Positions 27,501 through 35,318 of a DNA stretch of 56,143 bases are shown here, one piece after another. The DNA comes from Halanaerobium salsuginis (GTDB taxonomy: Bacteria; Bacillota; Halanaerobiia; Halanaerobiales; Halanaerobiaceae), in NCBI RefSeq assembly GCF_900114545.1, contig NZ_FOTI01000018.1:1-56143 (forward strand), written 5' to 3'. The notes under the pieces were generated by a model. That model was not told the DNA's origin and searched no databases. It worked only from the letters and a program-made list of their open reading frames with translations. Both the position numbers and the translations under genes were made by a program. Numbering within the stretch: the first letter of the stretch is position 1; each line of letters opens with the position of its first letter.

Positions 27501-28115
27501 ATGAAAGTTTTAGTAACAGGTTTTGATCCTTTTGACCAGGAAAAAATCAATCCTGCCTATGAAGCAGTTAAAAAATTGCCGAATGAAATTGCGGGGGCAA
27601 GACTAGTTAAACGCGAAATTCCAACAGTTTTTAATAAATCATTTATTTTGTTAAAGGAAATAGTTGCAGCTGAACAACCAGATATTACAATTTGTGTAGG
27701 ACAGGCTGGTGGTAGATACAAAATTTCTGTAGAAAGGGTTGCAATTAATATTGATGATGCTCGTATTCCAGACAATGAAGATCAGCAGCCAGTAGATAAG
27801 CAAATTGTTGTTAATGGACCAGCTGCTTATTTTGCTAATTTACCAATTAAGAAAATGACAGCAGCAATGCAGGATCAAAAGATTCCGGCTCAGATTTCCA
27901 ATACAGCTGGTACTTTTGTCTGTAACCATATTATGTATAACCTGCTTCATTTAATAGCAGAACAATATCCTGCTATGCAGGGAGGATTTATTCATGTTCC
28001 GTTTATTCCACAACAGGTACTTGATAAAAAAGATCAGGCAAGTATGTCTCTAATAGATATTAGTCGGGGACTCAAATTTGCAATTAAAGCTGCAGTAAAT
28101 AATTTTGCGGTTTAA
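27501..28115 (+). CDS. pcp: Pyroglutamyl-peptidase I
   Basis: Cytoplasmic cysteine peptidase of 204 residues that removes N-terminal pyroglutamate. The catalytic triad is visible as Glu in SVERVAIN, Cys in GTFVCNHIMY and His in GFIHVPF. The GFDPF motif at the N-terminus is intact. ATG 27501 is preferred over a GTG nine bases upstream because TGAGGTG is its ribosome site. Third gene of the DUF969-DUF979-pcp unit. Confidence 0.95.
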   Translation: MKVLVTGFDPFDQEKINPAYEAVKKLPNEIAGARLVKREIPTVFNKSFILLKEIVAAEQPDITICVGQAGGRYKISVERVAINIDDARIPDNEDQQPVDKQIVVNGPAAYFANLPIKKMTAAMQDQKIPAQISNTAGTFVCNHIMYNLLHLIAEQYPAMQGGFIHVPFIPQQVLDKKDQASMSLIDISRGLKFAIKAAVNNFAV

Positions 28116-28152
28116 GGAGATTGATTGTTAGCTGAATAAACTACAATTAATA

Positions 28153-28182
28153 TTGACAGAAAGTCTATTTTTAATTTATAAT
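28153..28182 (+). promoter_or_regulatory. Promoter of the Crp/Fnr-family gene
   Basis: Perfect TTGACA (28153-28158) and TATAAT (28177-28182) separated by 18 bases. Transcription should start near 28190, leaving an AT-rich leader of about 85 bases before the regulator's start codon. Confidence 0.7.
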
Positions 28183-28273
28183 TAGCTGCAAATAGTTAAT
28201 AATTTTAGCTTATATAATTTAGACCATGAGTTTATAGTATAAATATAATTATCTAAAGAGAGGACTTGATAAA

Positions 28274-28954
28274 ATGTATCAGGATTTATTTGATCAGCAG
28301 CAGCAAGAATTAATGCGGTCTTTTTTTGAGAATTTATCAAAAAAAGGTAAAGTTAAAAAAATTGCTCGAGCAGAACAAGTAAATCTTGTGAATAAAGAAA
28401 ATTTTGCTATTGTGGTTTCTGGTCAATTAAAACAGTCACTTTATAGTAAAGCAGGTTCTAAAAAATCACTATATTTGCTGCGGCGGGGAGAAATTTTTGG
28501 TGAAATGCATTATTTTAGCTGTGGGCAGAGTAATTTAATAACTGAGGCCAGAGAAGATTCAATTATATCAATAGTTGCCAGTCAGCTGCTGGAAAAAGAA
28601 CTGGCAGTGGATTCTGGTCTTTATCGTTATTTTATTCATAGTATAACCAGGAAATTTAGAATTGTTATGCTGCAGATGGCAGATCTTGTTTTTAATGATT
28701 CAGCGGGTAAATTAGCTGGAATTTTAATTCGACTTGCTGCTCAGGAAGGGAAAAAAACTGCAGCAGGAATAATGATTGATTCGAATTTAACTCATCAAGA
28801 GTTGGCTTATTTAATTGGTTGTTCTCGAGCCACAGTGACAAGAGGATTAAATAACTTTAAACAAGCTGGTTTAATTACCTTAAGTTCTGATAAAAAAATT
28901 ATTATTTTAAGTTCTGCTGCTTTGGCAAAATATGCAGATTCAAGTTTAGTTTGA
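28274..28954 (+). CDS. Crp/Fnr family transcriptional regulator
   Basis: 226-residue regulator. An N-terminal cyclic-nucleotide-binding-like beta-roll (residues about 15-115, with RRGEIFGEM) is followed by a long helix and a C-terminal winged helix (residues about 170-215; LTHQELAYLIGCSRATVTRGLNNF). No N-terminal cysteine cluster is seen, so an iron-sulfur Fnr-type sensor is unlikely. It is a single-gene unit with its own promoter and a terminator shared with the opposite XRE gene. Targets unknown. Confidence 0.9.
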   Translation: MYQDLFDQQQQELMRSFFENLSKKGKVKKIARAEQVNLVNKENFAIVVSGQLKQSLYSKAGSKKSLYLLRRGEIFGEMHYFSCGQSNLITEAREDSIISIVASQLLEKELAVDSGLYRYFIHSITRKFRIVMLQMADLVFNDSAGKLAGILIRLAAQEGKKTAAGIMIDSNLTHQELAYLIGCSRATVTRGLNNFKQAGLITLSSDKKIIILSSAALAKYADSSLV

Positions 28955-29021
28955 TTGTCTTGATAAGATTATACTTAAAGGTGTTTTTTATTTGATAGTT
29001 AGAAAAGAAAATATTTGCAGC

Positions 29022-29056
29022 AAAAAACTGAGCAGTTAATTTCTGCTCAGTTTTTT
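29022..29056. terminator. Bidirectional terminator between Crp/Fnr and XRE genes
   Basis: AAAAAACTGAGCA pairs perfectly with TGCTCAGTTTTTT across a 9-base loop. The A and T runs make it functional in both directions; it overlaps the stop codon of the convergent XRE gene. Confidence 0.88.
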
Positions 29057-29420
29057 AATTATTTGGGAAATTTTCTTTTCTAATTAGTTTAATCATTTTA
29101 TAACAAAAATCAATACTTTGTTTATCTAGCTTTTTTAGTTCATTTAGTATTTTAGACAATTCAGGATTAAAATCATCTTCCATTGTTAATGTATTTTCTC
29201 TAATTAATTCAGAATTATCAGAAGTTGTTATACCCAGGAGAGCATCCAGACTGCATTCTAATACAGCAGTAAGTTCTTTTAAAACGTTAAAAGATGGTTC
29301 CTGACCTTTGCTTTCATAACCAGCTATTGTGGATCTTTTTAGTCCAACTTTTTCAGCTAATTCTTTTTGAGTTAAGCCTTTACTCTGACGGGCTTTTTTT
29401 AAATTTTTAGCAAAAGTCAT
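29055..29420 (-). CDS. XRE family helix-turn-helix regulator
   Basis: 121-residue regulator with an HTH at about residues 6-60 (KGLTQKELAEKVGLKRSTIAGYESKG) and a short acidic and helical C-terminus. AGGAGG precedes the ATG. It is divergent from a consensus promoter whose spacer contains GTTCTA-N5-TAAC, with a second, inverted copy of that motif just downstream; these are likely its operators. The layout mirrors the XRE gene at 15983-16453. Confidence 0.9.
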   Translation of the reverse strand: MTFAKNLKKARQSKGLTQKELAEKVGLKRSTIAGYESKGQEPSFNVLKELTAVLECSLDALLGITTSDNSELIRENTLTMEDDFNPELSKILNELKKLDKQSIDFCYKMIKLIRKENFPNN

Positions 29421-29469
29421 TTTAAATTCCTCCTAATTAATTTAAGTAGCAAAAAAAAGTAAAAAAAAC

Positions 29470-29498
29470 TTGACAAAGTTCTAAAATGTAACTATAAT
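29470..29498 (+). promoter_or_regulatory. Consensus promoter of the 29.5-kb small-ORF unit
   Basis: TTGACA (29470-29475), a 17-base spacer and TATAAT (29493-29498). It directs transcription away from the XRE gene into two small ORFs and a terminator. The spacer is fully occupied by a candidate operator. Confidence 0.82.
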
Positions 29499-29531
29499 AT
29501 AATCAAGGTACAAAAAGTTATGTAATAGAAC
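29478..29531. promoter_or_regulatory. Paired inverted candidate operators (GTTCTA-N5-TAAC)
   Basis: GTTCTAAAATGTAAC at 29478-29492 fills the -35/-10 spacer. The reverse complement of 29517-29531 reads GTTCTATTACATAAC, matching at 11 of 15 positions with both ends identical. The centres are 39 bases apart, flanking the predicted transcription start. This is where a repressor from the divergent XRE gene would act. Confidence 0.55.
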
Positions 29532-29576
29532 AAAATTAAACTCATTTTAATTTATTTAATTTTAAAAGGGGGTAAT

Positions 29577-29603
29577 ATGTTCAATTTTATAGATAAAAAC
29601 TAA
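29577..29603 (+). CDS. Possible 8-residue leader peptide
   Basis: Tiny ORF encoding MFNFIDKN with a good AAAAGGGGG ribosome site, the first ORF after the 29470 promoter. Its position parallels the 15-codon ORF at 16612. It could be a leader peptide controlling the following ORF or simply chance. Confidence 0.25.
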   Translation: MFNFIDKN

Positions 29604-29747
29604 TAAATTACTTCTTTCAATGACTAAATTCTATCCAAATAATTATATCATATTAAATTCCGAGTGTAAATTTAGTTAGTTTTAACTTAAAAAAACAGAA
29701 ATTTTTCTTAATTGCGAAATTAATTATTTCAAAGGGAGGAATTCCTG

Positions 29748-29888
29748 GTGAGTGAAAAGAAAGATTTGTATCAGCAAGAGTTAAGTCAGTATAGGCCAGG
29801 AGATAAGATTTATAAACTATTAGATCATTCAAAAGCAGTAGTTAAAGGACAAAGAGAAAATTATTTAATTAAAGTTAAGAAAATTTAA
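29748..29888 (+). CDS. Small hypothetical protein (46 aa)
   Basis: ORF with a GTG start eight bases after AAGGGAGG. The product is 46 residues, charged and lysine-rich, with a RPGDKIYKLLDHSKAVVKG core and no membrane segment. It lies between a consensus promoter at 29470 and a terminator at 29906, so it appears to be a real, separately transcribed small gene. I do not recognise a family. As the only sizeable product of a unit facing an XRE regulator it may be that regulator's partner; no toxin signature is seen. Confidence 0.6.
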   Translation: MSEKKDLYQQELSQYRPGDKIYKLLDHSKAVVKGQRENYLIKVKKI

Positions 29889-29905
29889 TATTAATAATAT
29901 TTTAG

Positions 29906-29930
29906 CCAGGGCAAATCCCTGGTTTTTTAT
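29906..29930 (+). terminator. Terminator after the 46-aa ORF
   Basis: CCAGGG / CCCTGG stem with a 5-base loop, followed by TTTTTT. It lies 17 bases after the small ORF and about 100 bases before the alanine-type symporter gene. Confidence 0.82.
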
Positions 29931-30029
29931 TATCTCAAAAATGAGCTTTAATTATTAATTATCTGACTTTTACTTTACAAATACCCTCTGCTTATGAGAT
30001 AATTTTTAACTGTGGGGGTAGATAAAAAT

Positions 30030-31391
30030 ATGAATATTTTAGTTAAGATAAGTCAGGCAATTAGTAATTTTGTCTGGGGTCCATTTATGTTAATCCTATT
30101 AGTTGGTACAGGTGTCTATCTTACTGTAGGATTAAAAGGGATTACTATTCGTAAAATTCCAGATGCATTTAAGATGTTGTTAAAAGGAAGAGATAAAGAA
30201 AAGCTGGAAGGTGCTGGTGATATTACACCTTTTCAGGCTTTAATGACATCATTGGCCGCCACAGTTGGAACTGGCAATATTGCTGGTGTAGCGACAGCTA
30301 TTGTGATGGGTGGCCCGGGAGCAATTTTCTGGATGTGGGTAACAGCAATCTTTGGTATGGCAACTAAATTTAGTGAAGCAGTTTTAGCTGTTAAGTACCG
30401 CGAACAGAAGGATACTGGCGATTTTGCTGGTGGTCCGATGTACTACATAAAAAATGGTATGGGAGAAAAGTGGAATTGGTTAGGATGGGCTTTTGCTCTT
30501 TTTACAGCATTAGCTGCTTTTGGAATTGGGAACACAGTTCAGTCTAATTCTGTTGCTCGAGCTGCAGAACAGTCACTTGGTTTACCATATTGGGCAACTG
30601 GTTTAATCTTAATGTTTTTTACCTATATTGTGGTCATTGGAGGAATCAAAAGAATTGCAGAAGTAACAGAGAAATTGGTTCCTTTTATGGCGGTAGTTTA
30701 TATTTTAGGTGCTCTTTTTATTATTATTTTAAATATCGGTGAATTAGCCGGAGCTTTTGCACTTATTTTTAAAAGTGCTTTTAATGGGCATGCAGCAGTA
30801 GGAGGCTTTTCGGGAGCAATGATGGCCCAGGCGATTCGTTTTGGTGTTTCCCGCGGAGTTTTTTCTAATGAAGCTGGTCTGGGAAGTGCCGCAATTGCTC
30901 ATGCTGCAACTACAACTAAGCAGCCAGTTAAACAGGGAACTATTGGAATGCTGGGTGGTTTTATTGACACAATTATTATCTGTACTCTAACTGCTTTAGT
31001 AATTATTATGAGTGGTGTCTGGACTAATGGTCAGACAGGAGCTGAACTTACTACAATGGCTTTTACTAAATCTTTACCTGGTCCAGGTGGATTAATAGTA
31101 GCTTTTGGCTTAATCTTTTTTGCTTTTTCTACAATTCTTACCTGGAGTTATTATGGAGAAAAGGCAGTTGAATATATTTTTGGTTCTCGTTTAATTAAAG
31201 CTTATCGCTATTTATGGGTAATCATGATTTTTATTGGGGCAGTTGGTAATTTAAAAGTTGTCTGGGCGATGGCAGATGCAATGAATGGTTTAATGACTAT
31301 CCCTAACTTAATTGCTTTACTGGTCTTAAGCCCTGTTATTTTCCGAGAAAGTAAGGCTTATTTTAGTGCTTATCCGGAGAAAAATAAATAG
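30030..31391 (+). CDS. Amino acid:cation symporter, AGCS (alanine/sodium) family
   Basis: Na+-coupled amino acid symporter of about 453 residues with roughly eleven membrane segments. The AGCS signature is present: LAATVGTGNIAGVATAIVMG near residue 75 and FGVSRGVFSNEAGLGSA near residue 275. The ATG at 30030 begins the conserved region; a GTG at 30012 in front is less likely because GGGGG lies between. Most relatives carry alanine or glycine. It is a single gene between two terminators. A weak promoter-like TTTACA-18-GATAAT lies at 29974-30003. Confidence 0.92.
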   Translation: MNILVKISQAISNFVWGPFMLILLVGTGVYLTVGLKGITIRKIPDAFKMLLKGRDKEKLEGAGDITPFQALMTSLAATVGTGNIAGVATAIVMGGPGAIFWMWVTAIFGMATKFSEAVLAVKYREQKDTGDFAGGPMYYIKNGMGEKWNWLGWAFALFTALAAFGIGNTVQSNSVARAAEQSLGLPYWATGLILMFFTYIVVIGGIKRIAEVTEKLVPFMAVVYILGALFIIILNIGELAGAFALIFKSAFNGHAAVGGFSGAMMAQAIRFGVSRGVFSNEAGLGSAAIAHAATTTKQPVKQGTIGMLGGFIDTIIICTLTALVIIMSGVWTNGQTGAELTTMAFTKSLPGPGGLIVAFGLIFFAFSTILTWSYYGEKAVEYIFGSRLIKAYRYLWVIMIFIGAVGNLKVVWAMADAMNGLMTIPNLIALLVLSPVIFRESKAYFSAYPEKNK

Positions 31392-31431
31392 TTTTGGAGC
31401 ATATTATTTTATATTTAGCTTAACTTTAAAT

Positions 31432-31463
31432 AAATCCTGCTTTTAAAAGCAGGATTTATTTTT
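31432..31463 (+). terminator. Terminator after the AGCS symporter gene
   Basis: AAATCCTGCT / AGCAGGATTT stem with a TTTAAA-type loop, followed by ATTATTTTT. Confidence 0.82.
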
Positions 31464-31532
31464 CCGTTAAAAATTTTTATATTTTCTAGAATATGACTAT
31501 TAACTTAATTATAGAAAGGAAAGAGAATTAAA

Positions 31533-32810
31533 ATGATAAAAAAGCAGAATTTATGGCAGTTATATCGATCTAAACCATTAGTCTTCAGGATTGGGATTGC
31601 ATTTATTTTAGGTTCAATAGCTGGTTTAATATTTGGAGAAAAAATTAATTTTATTGCACCACTGGGCAGCTTATTTATTAAATTATTAAAGATGATTATC
31701 ATTCCTATAGTTTTTTTGACTTTAGTTGGAGCTATGAGAAGATTAACTCCCTCCAAATTAGGATTAGTGGGAATTCAGACAGTGGCTCTTTATTTAATTA
31801 CAACAGCAATAGCAATTATAATTGGTTTAATAACTGCTAATTTAATTTCACCTGGGATTGGTCTTGAATTACCGCTTTCAGCAGAAATAATGAGTAAAGA
31901 TGCTCCATCTTTGACCAATGTATTATTGGGCATAGTTCCTCAAAATCCTGTTCAGGCTCTGGCTGAAGGGAATGTATTACAGACTATTTTTGTAGCAATA
32001 GTTTTTGGCCTGGCGTTAGCTGTTCTTCAAGAAACAGCTGCTGGAGATATTAAAGCTGGGATTAGTTCCATTTTTAATATTGTTGAAGCAGGAACAGAAG
32101 CTATGTTCAAGATTGTCTGGGGAGTTATGGAATTTGGAGTACTGGGAGTTTTTGCATTGATGGCTTCTGTTTTTGCTGAAACTGGTTTGCAAGCTTTACT
32201 TCCTTTTGCTAAGTTAATATTTAGTCTTTTACTGGCTGTTATTATTCAAATAAGTATAACTTATTTGTTAGTAATAGTAGTTGGCTTTTTAAAACAACGC
32301 CCGCTTGCTTTTGTAAGTGGGGTTAAAGATGCTATGTTAACTGCTTTAAGTATTCGTTCAAGCAGTGGAACTTTACCTGTCTCAATGGCTAATGCCGAAG
32401 ATAATTTGCAGATAGATGAAGAAATTTATAGCTTTACCCTACCTTTAGGTGCAACTATAAATATGGATGGAACAGCTATGTATCAAGGGGTAGCAGCAGT
32501 ATTTGCAGCCAATTTAATCGGTCAGACATTAACTTTAAGTCAGCAGCTAACAATTATTATAACAGCTGTACTGGCAAGTATAGGTACTGCTGGTGTGCCG
32601 GGCAGTGGTTTGATAATGTTAACTATGGTATTAACACAGCTTGGTTTACCACTTTCTGTAGTAGGCTTTGTAGCTGGAATTGATCCTATTCTAGATAGAT
32701 TAAGAACAATTAATAATGTAACAGGAGATCTAGCAGTTACTGCTTTAGTTGCTAAATGGAATGATACTATCGACTTTACTAAGGGAAGCTGGTCGACCAG
32801 GAAAAAATAA
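31533..32810 (+). CDS. Dicarboxylate/amino acid:cation symporter (DAACS family)
   Basis: 425-residue glutamate-transporter-fold protein with eight membrane helices and two re-entrant loops. Family marks are SSSGTLP (first hairpin loop), INMDGTAMY (seventh helix, Na+ and substrate binding) and GVPGSG in the second hairpin loop. Near the C-terminus DPILDRLRTINNVTGD holds the aspartate and arginine that contact substrate in GltPh-like proteins. It imports an acidic or neutral amino acid or a C4-dicarboxylate with cations. Single-gene unit with its own terminator. Confidence 0.93.
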   Translation: MIKKQNLWQLYRSKPLVFRIGIAFILGSIAGLIFGEKINFIAPLGSLFIKLLKMIIIPIVFLTLVGAMRRLTPSKLGLVGIQTVALYLITTAIAIIIGLITANLISPGIGLELPLSAEIMSKDAPSLTNVLLGIVPQNPVQALAEGNVLQTIFVAIVFGLALAVLQETAAGDIKAGISSIFNIVEAGTEAMFKIVWGVMEFGVLGVFALMASVFAETGLQALLPFAKLIFSLLLAVIIQISITYLLVIVVGFLKQRPLAFVSGVKDAMLTALSIRSSSGTLPVSMANAEDNLQIDEEIYSFTLPLGATINMDGTAMYQGVAAVFAANLIGQTLTLSQQLTIIITAVLASIGTAGVPGSGLIMLTMVLTQLGLPLSVVGFVAGIDPILDRLRTINNVTGDLAVTALVAKWNDTIDFTKGSWSTRKK

Positions 32811-32813
32811 GAA

Positions 32814-32846
32814 AAACTCGGGCCATTTGGCCCGAGTCTTTTTATT
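32814..32846. terminator. Bidirectional terminator between DAACS and NmrA-like genes
   Basis: ACTCGGGCC / GGCCCGAGT stem with an ATTT loop; a run of A before and T after allows use from both sides. The flanking genes converge here. Confidence 0.88.
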
Positions 32847-32863
32847 TAGATTAAACTTAACTT

Positions 32864-33736
32864 TTAATTATTTGATTTTATTTCAGATACTAACTTTTGT
32901 AGAGCATCTTTAAATGGCGTTACAGGGTGACCAAGTAATTTTTCAAAGTCATTACTTTTCACATCAAGTGCACCTTTGCGAATTGATTGTTGGATACCTG
33001 CAAACATAGCTGCCAGTGACTTTGACATACCACTTTCTGTTAGAATTTCCTCATACTCAGTATCACTAACTTGTTTAACTTCAATTTCTTTATCCAGAAC
33101 TTCCTCCAGATCTGCCACTAGCTCAGCTTGAGTTCTTGGTTGTCCTGAGAGCTCATAAATTTTATTTTCATGACCTTCCCCTGCTAATACTACAGCTGCC
33201 GCTTCTGCATAATCTTTTTGTAATGCCCAACCAACTTTACCATCTTCAGCAGATGTTATCCAGGGCTCTGCATTCATTGCAGATTCAATACTACCTATTT
33301 CATTACGTAAATACCAATTATTGCGCAAAAAAGCATAAGGAATTCCACTTTCTTTAATTGCTTGCTCCGTAGATCTATGCACAGGCGCTAGATCTAAACT
33401 ACTATTATCTGCATCAGCAATACTTGTGTAAGCAATAAAGCTGACTTCAGCTTTTTTAGCGGCTTGAACAGCATTTTTATGCTGTCTGATTCTAGTTTCA
33501 TTATCATCTGTAGTAGATATTATTAATAGCTTATCTATGTTCTGAAAAGTATTAACAAGCTCTTCTGGTTGATCAAAATCACCCTGTCTGACTTCAACAC
33601 CTTGTTTACTTAACTTATCGGCTTTAGCTGGATTACGAACACTTGCTGCCAGCTGTTCAGCTGGTAACTTAGCCAATAAAAAATCCATTACCTTAGATCC
33701 TAATTTACCAGTTGCACCAGTTACCATAATCTTCAT
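32864..33736 (-). CDS. NmrA-like NAD(P)-dependent oxidoreductase (atypical SDR)
   Basis: 290-residue Rossmann protein beginning MKIMVTGATGKLGSKV, with the glycine-rich motif of the NmrA/QorB (SDR_a5) group and no canonical YxxxK pair. RNNWYLRN and the C-terminal helical cap fit quinone- or azo-reductase-like members. ATG 33736 is chosen because AGGAGGAATT lies just before it; the in-frame extension upstream has no ribosome site. It stands alone. The substrate is probably a quinone or other electrophile; a regulatory NmrA-like sensor is the alternative. Confidence 0.85.
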   Translation of the reverse strand: MKIMVTGATGKLGSKVMDFLLAKLPAEQLAASVRNPAKADKLSKQGVEVRQGDFDQPEELVNTFQNIDKLLIISTTDDNETRIRQHKNAVQAAKKAEVSFIAYTSIADADNSSLDLAPVHRSTEQAIKESGIPYAFLRNNWYLRNEIGSIESAMNAEPWITSAEDGKVGWALQKDYAEAAAVVLAGEGHENKIYELSGQPRTQAELVADLEEVLDKEIEVKQVSDTEYEEILTESGMSKSLAAMFAGIQQSIRKGALDVKSNDFEKLLGHPVTPFKDALQKLVSEIKSNN

Positions 33737-33884
33737 TAAGAATTCCTCCTTTATAATATTAAAACTATTAATCACCCATCTAAATTAATTTAGATATTTT
33801 ATTAATTTATAGTCACTAATATCCTCTATCTAATATCATAACAAAAAATTTAAAAGAGCAATGTAAGATTTTCACATCACATAA

Positions 33885-33935
33885 AAAAAGTTTCCTTACT
33901 AGAAAGTTAATACTCTCTAAATAAAGAAACTTTTT
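33885..33935 (-). terminator. Terminator of the TM1266-like gene
   Basis: AAAAAGTTTC / GAAACTTTTT stem (10 pairs, long loop); on the - strand it is followed by more T. It lies about 85 bases after the end of the 34020-34274 gene. Confidence 0.65.
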
Positions 33936-34019
33936 AAGCAGATATTTATAAGGTTAAATTATGTTTGAACTAGAATAACTTGTTAGTAAAAAGCTGTTAT
34001 TTTTAATTTGACAAATAAT

Positions 34020-34274
34020 TTAATTGAAATTTAATTCCATACTTTTTACATTGACTCCACTTATTGCCTGTAAGGCTGTTTTCAATTTAGCTACTTCTGA
34101 TTGAGAGGCATTAAGATCTAGAATAATCATTCCTTCATCAGCACAAGTACTGCTTTCGTGCATTCCTAATCTAGTAGTGATTAGACAACCATAATCAGTT
34201 AAAATTTGCTGAACTTCAGGGGCTGCATCTGTCCGTTTGTCAATTAAAATGGCCATAATTGTTGAATGTTTCAT
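34020..34274 (-). CDS. Iron-only hydrogenase system regulator-like protein (TM1266 type)
   Basis: 84-residue small alpha/beta protein resembling the TM1266 putative regulator of [FeFe]-hydrogenase systems (IMAILIDKRTDAAPEVQQIL, GMHESSTCADEGMIIL and SGVNVKSMEL). The fold is ACT/NikR-like. An AGGAGTGG ribosome site precedes the ATG. In other anaerobes it neighbours hydrogenase or maturase genes (hydEFG), but no such gene is within this window. It has its own terminator, so it is a single-gene unit. Confidence 0.8.
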   Translation of the reverse strand: MKHSTIMAILIDKRTDAAPEVQQILTDYGCLITTRLGMHESSTCADEGMIILDLNASQSEVAKLKTALQAISGVNVKSMELNFN

Positions 34275-34376
34275 TTAACCACTCCTTAGTTAATTAGTTA
34301 TTTTATATATTATTTATTGCTAATAAAAATCCTTTTTTAAAATATGAGATAATTAGGAGATTAATCGTTAAATTAA

Positions 34377-35318
34377 TTAAGAAACCTGACAGCTGCTGCA
34401 GTTAAGAGAAACAGTTGGCTGATAATCTTTTATTTTGAAGAGATAATTAGCGAATGAAAATATTTTGTTTTGTTTCTGATTAAATATAATTTGATTGTTT
34501 TCAAATTGGATTTCTATTGGAAAAGTTAATTTAATATCCAGATTAAAAATATGAGGTTGTTGAGTTGGTTTGATTAATTCAGATTTTAAAGTTTCTTTAG
34601 AAATGATTTTAAATTGATTGTGTTCAGTTTTAAGTCCGGCTAATTTCCCGGCTGAATTAAATTTTAAAGAGTTAGAATCGCCATTAATTCCAGCTGCTTG
34701 AGAATCAAAAACAGTAATTTTACCAAGTGGAGTTGTAATAACAGTAGGTTGAGCTGGCTCACAAGACTTCAATTTGCCATTTTCAAATAATTCAAATCCA
34801 ATTCTACCTGTAAGTGGACCAACAGGAGTAGTTAAGTCAATTCTTTCTTGAGGCCAGAGAGTTATACTTTTAATCTTTCCATTTTTATAAAAACGAAGAT
34901 TAATTATTTTATTATTTAAATCTACAAAACTTAATTTTAGTTTTAATTTAGTTGCTAATTTATATTCATCTTCTTCTGTCCAATACCCATTTATTTTACT
35001 ATCCAGGGGAAAGATACATTTAATTTCACCGCTTTGATAAAATAAAATTCTTTCAGCTGGATAGATATTATCTTTGATTTTGAGTAGTGTCTGTTTAGCC
35101 AGTGAAATAGCTTTTAGATTTCCATTTTGATAAAAACTAAGTGCGCTTTTATCTTTACGTCGAGCTTGATCAGCACCAAAATATGGAGTTACTTTTAAAT
35201 TATTTATTTTAATTTGATTAGCCACTTTTAATTTGCAATTTTTAATTTTACCATTACTATAGTATTCAGTAACATTACATTCCTGGAGAATCCCGTATTT
35301 GCTAGCTATTTTTCCCAT
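34377..35318 (-). CDS. Uncharacterised protein with six MORN-like short repeats
   Basis: 313-residue protein with no signal peptide or membrane segment. A unit of the form [FY]-[YE]-x-[NS]-G-[KNE]-[IL]-K recurs at about residues 19-26, 62-69, 93-100, 143-150, 177-184 and 219-226 (the last degenerate), spaced 31-50 residues apart. This resembles MORN-variant (YwqK-type) repeats, but with long beta-rich spacers. The extreme C-terminus carries Cys307-x-x-Cys310. AGAGGGGG precedes the ATG. Neighbours give no clue. It may be a beta-structured scaffold or binding protein; function unknown. Confidence 0.7.
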   Translation of the reverse strand: MGKIASKYGILQECNVTEYYSNGKIKNCKLKVANQIKINNLKVTPYFGADQARRKDKSALSFYQNGNLKAISLAKQTLLKIKDNIYPAERILFYQSGEIKCIFPLDSKINGYWTEEDEYKLATKLKLKLSFVDLNNKIINLRFYKNGKIKSITLWPQERIDLTTPVGPLTGRIGFELFENGKLKSCEPAQPTVITTPLGKITVFDSQAAGINGDSNSLKFNSAGKLAGLKTEHNQFKIISKETLKSELIKPTQQPHIFNLDIKLTFPIEIQFENNQIIFNQKQNKIFSFANYLFKIKDYQPTVSLNCSSCQVS

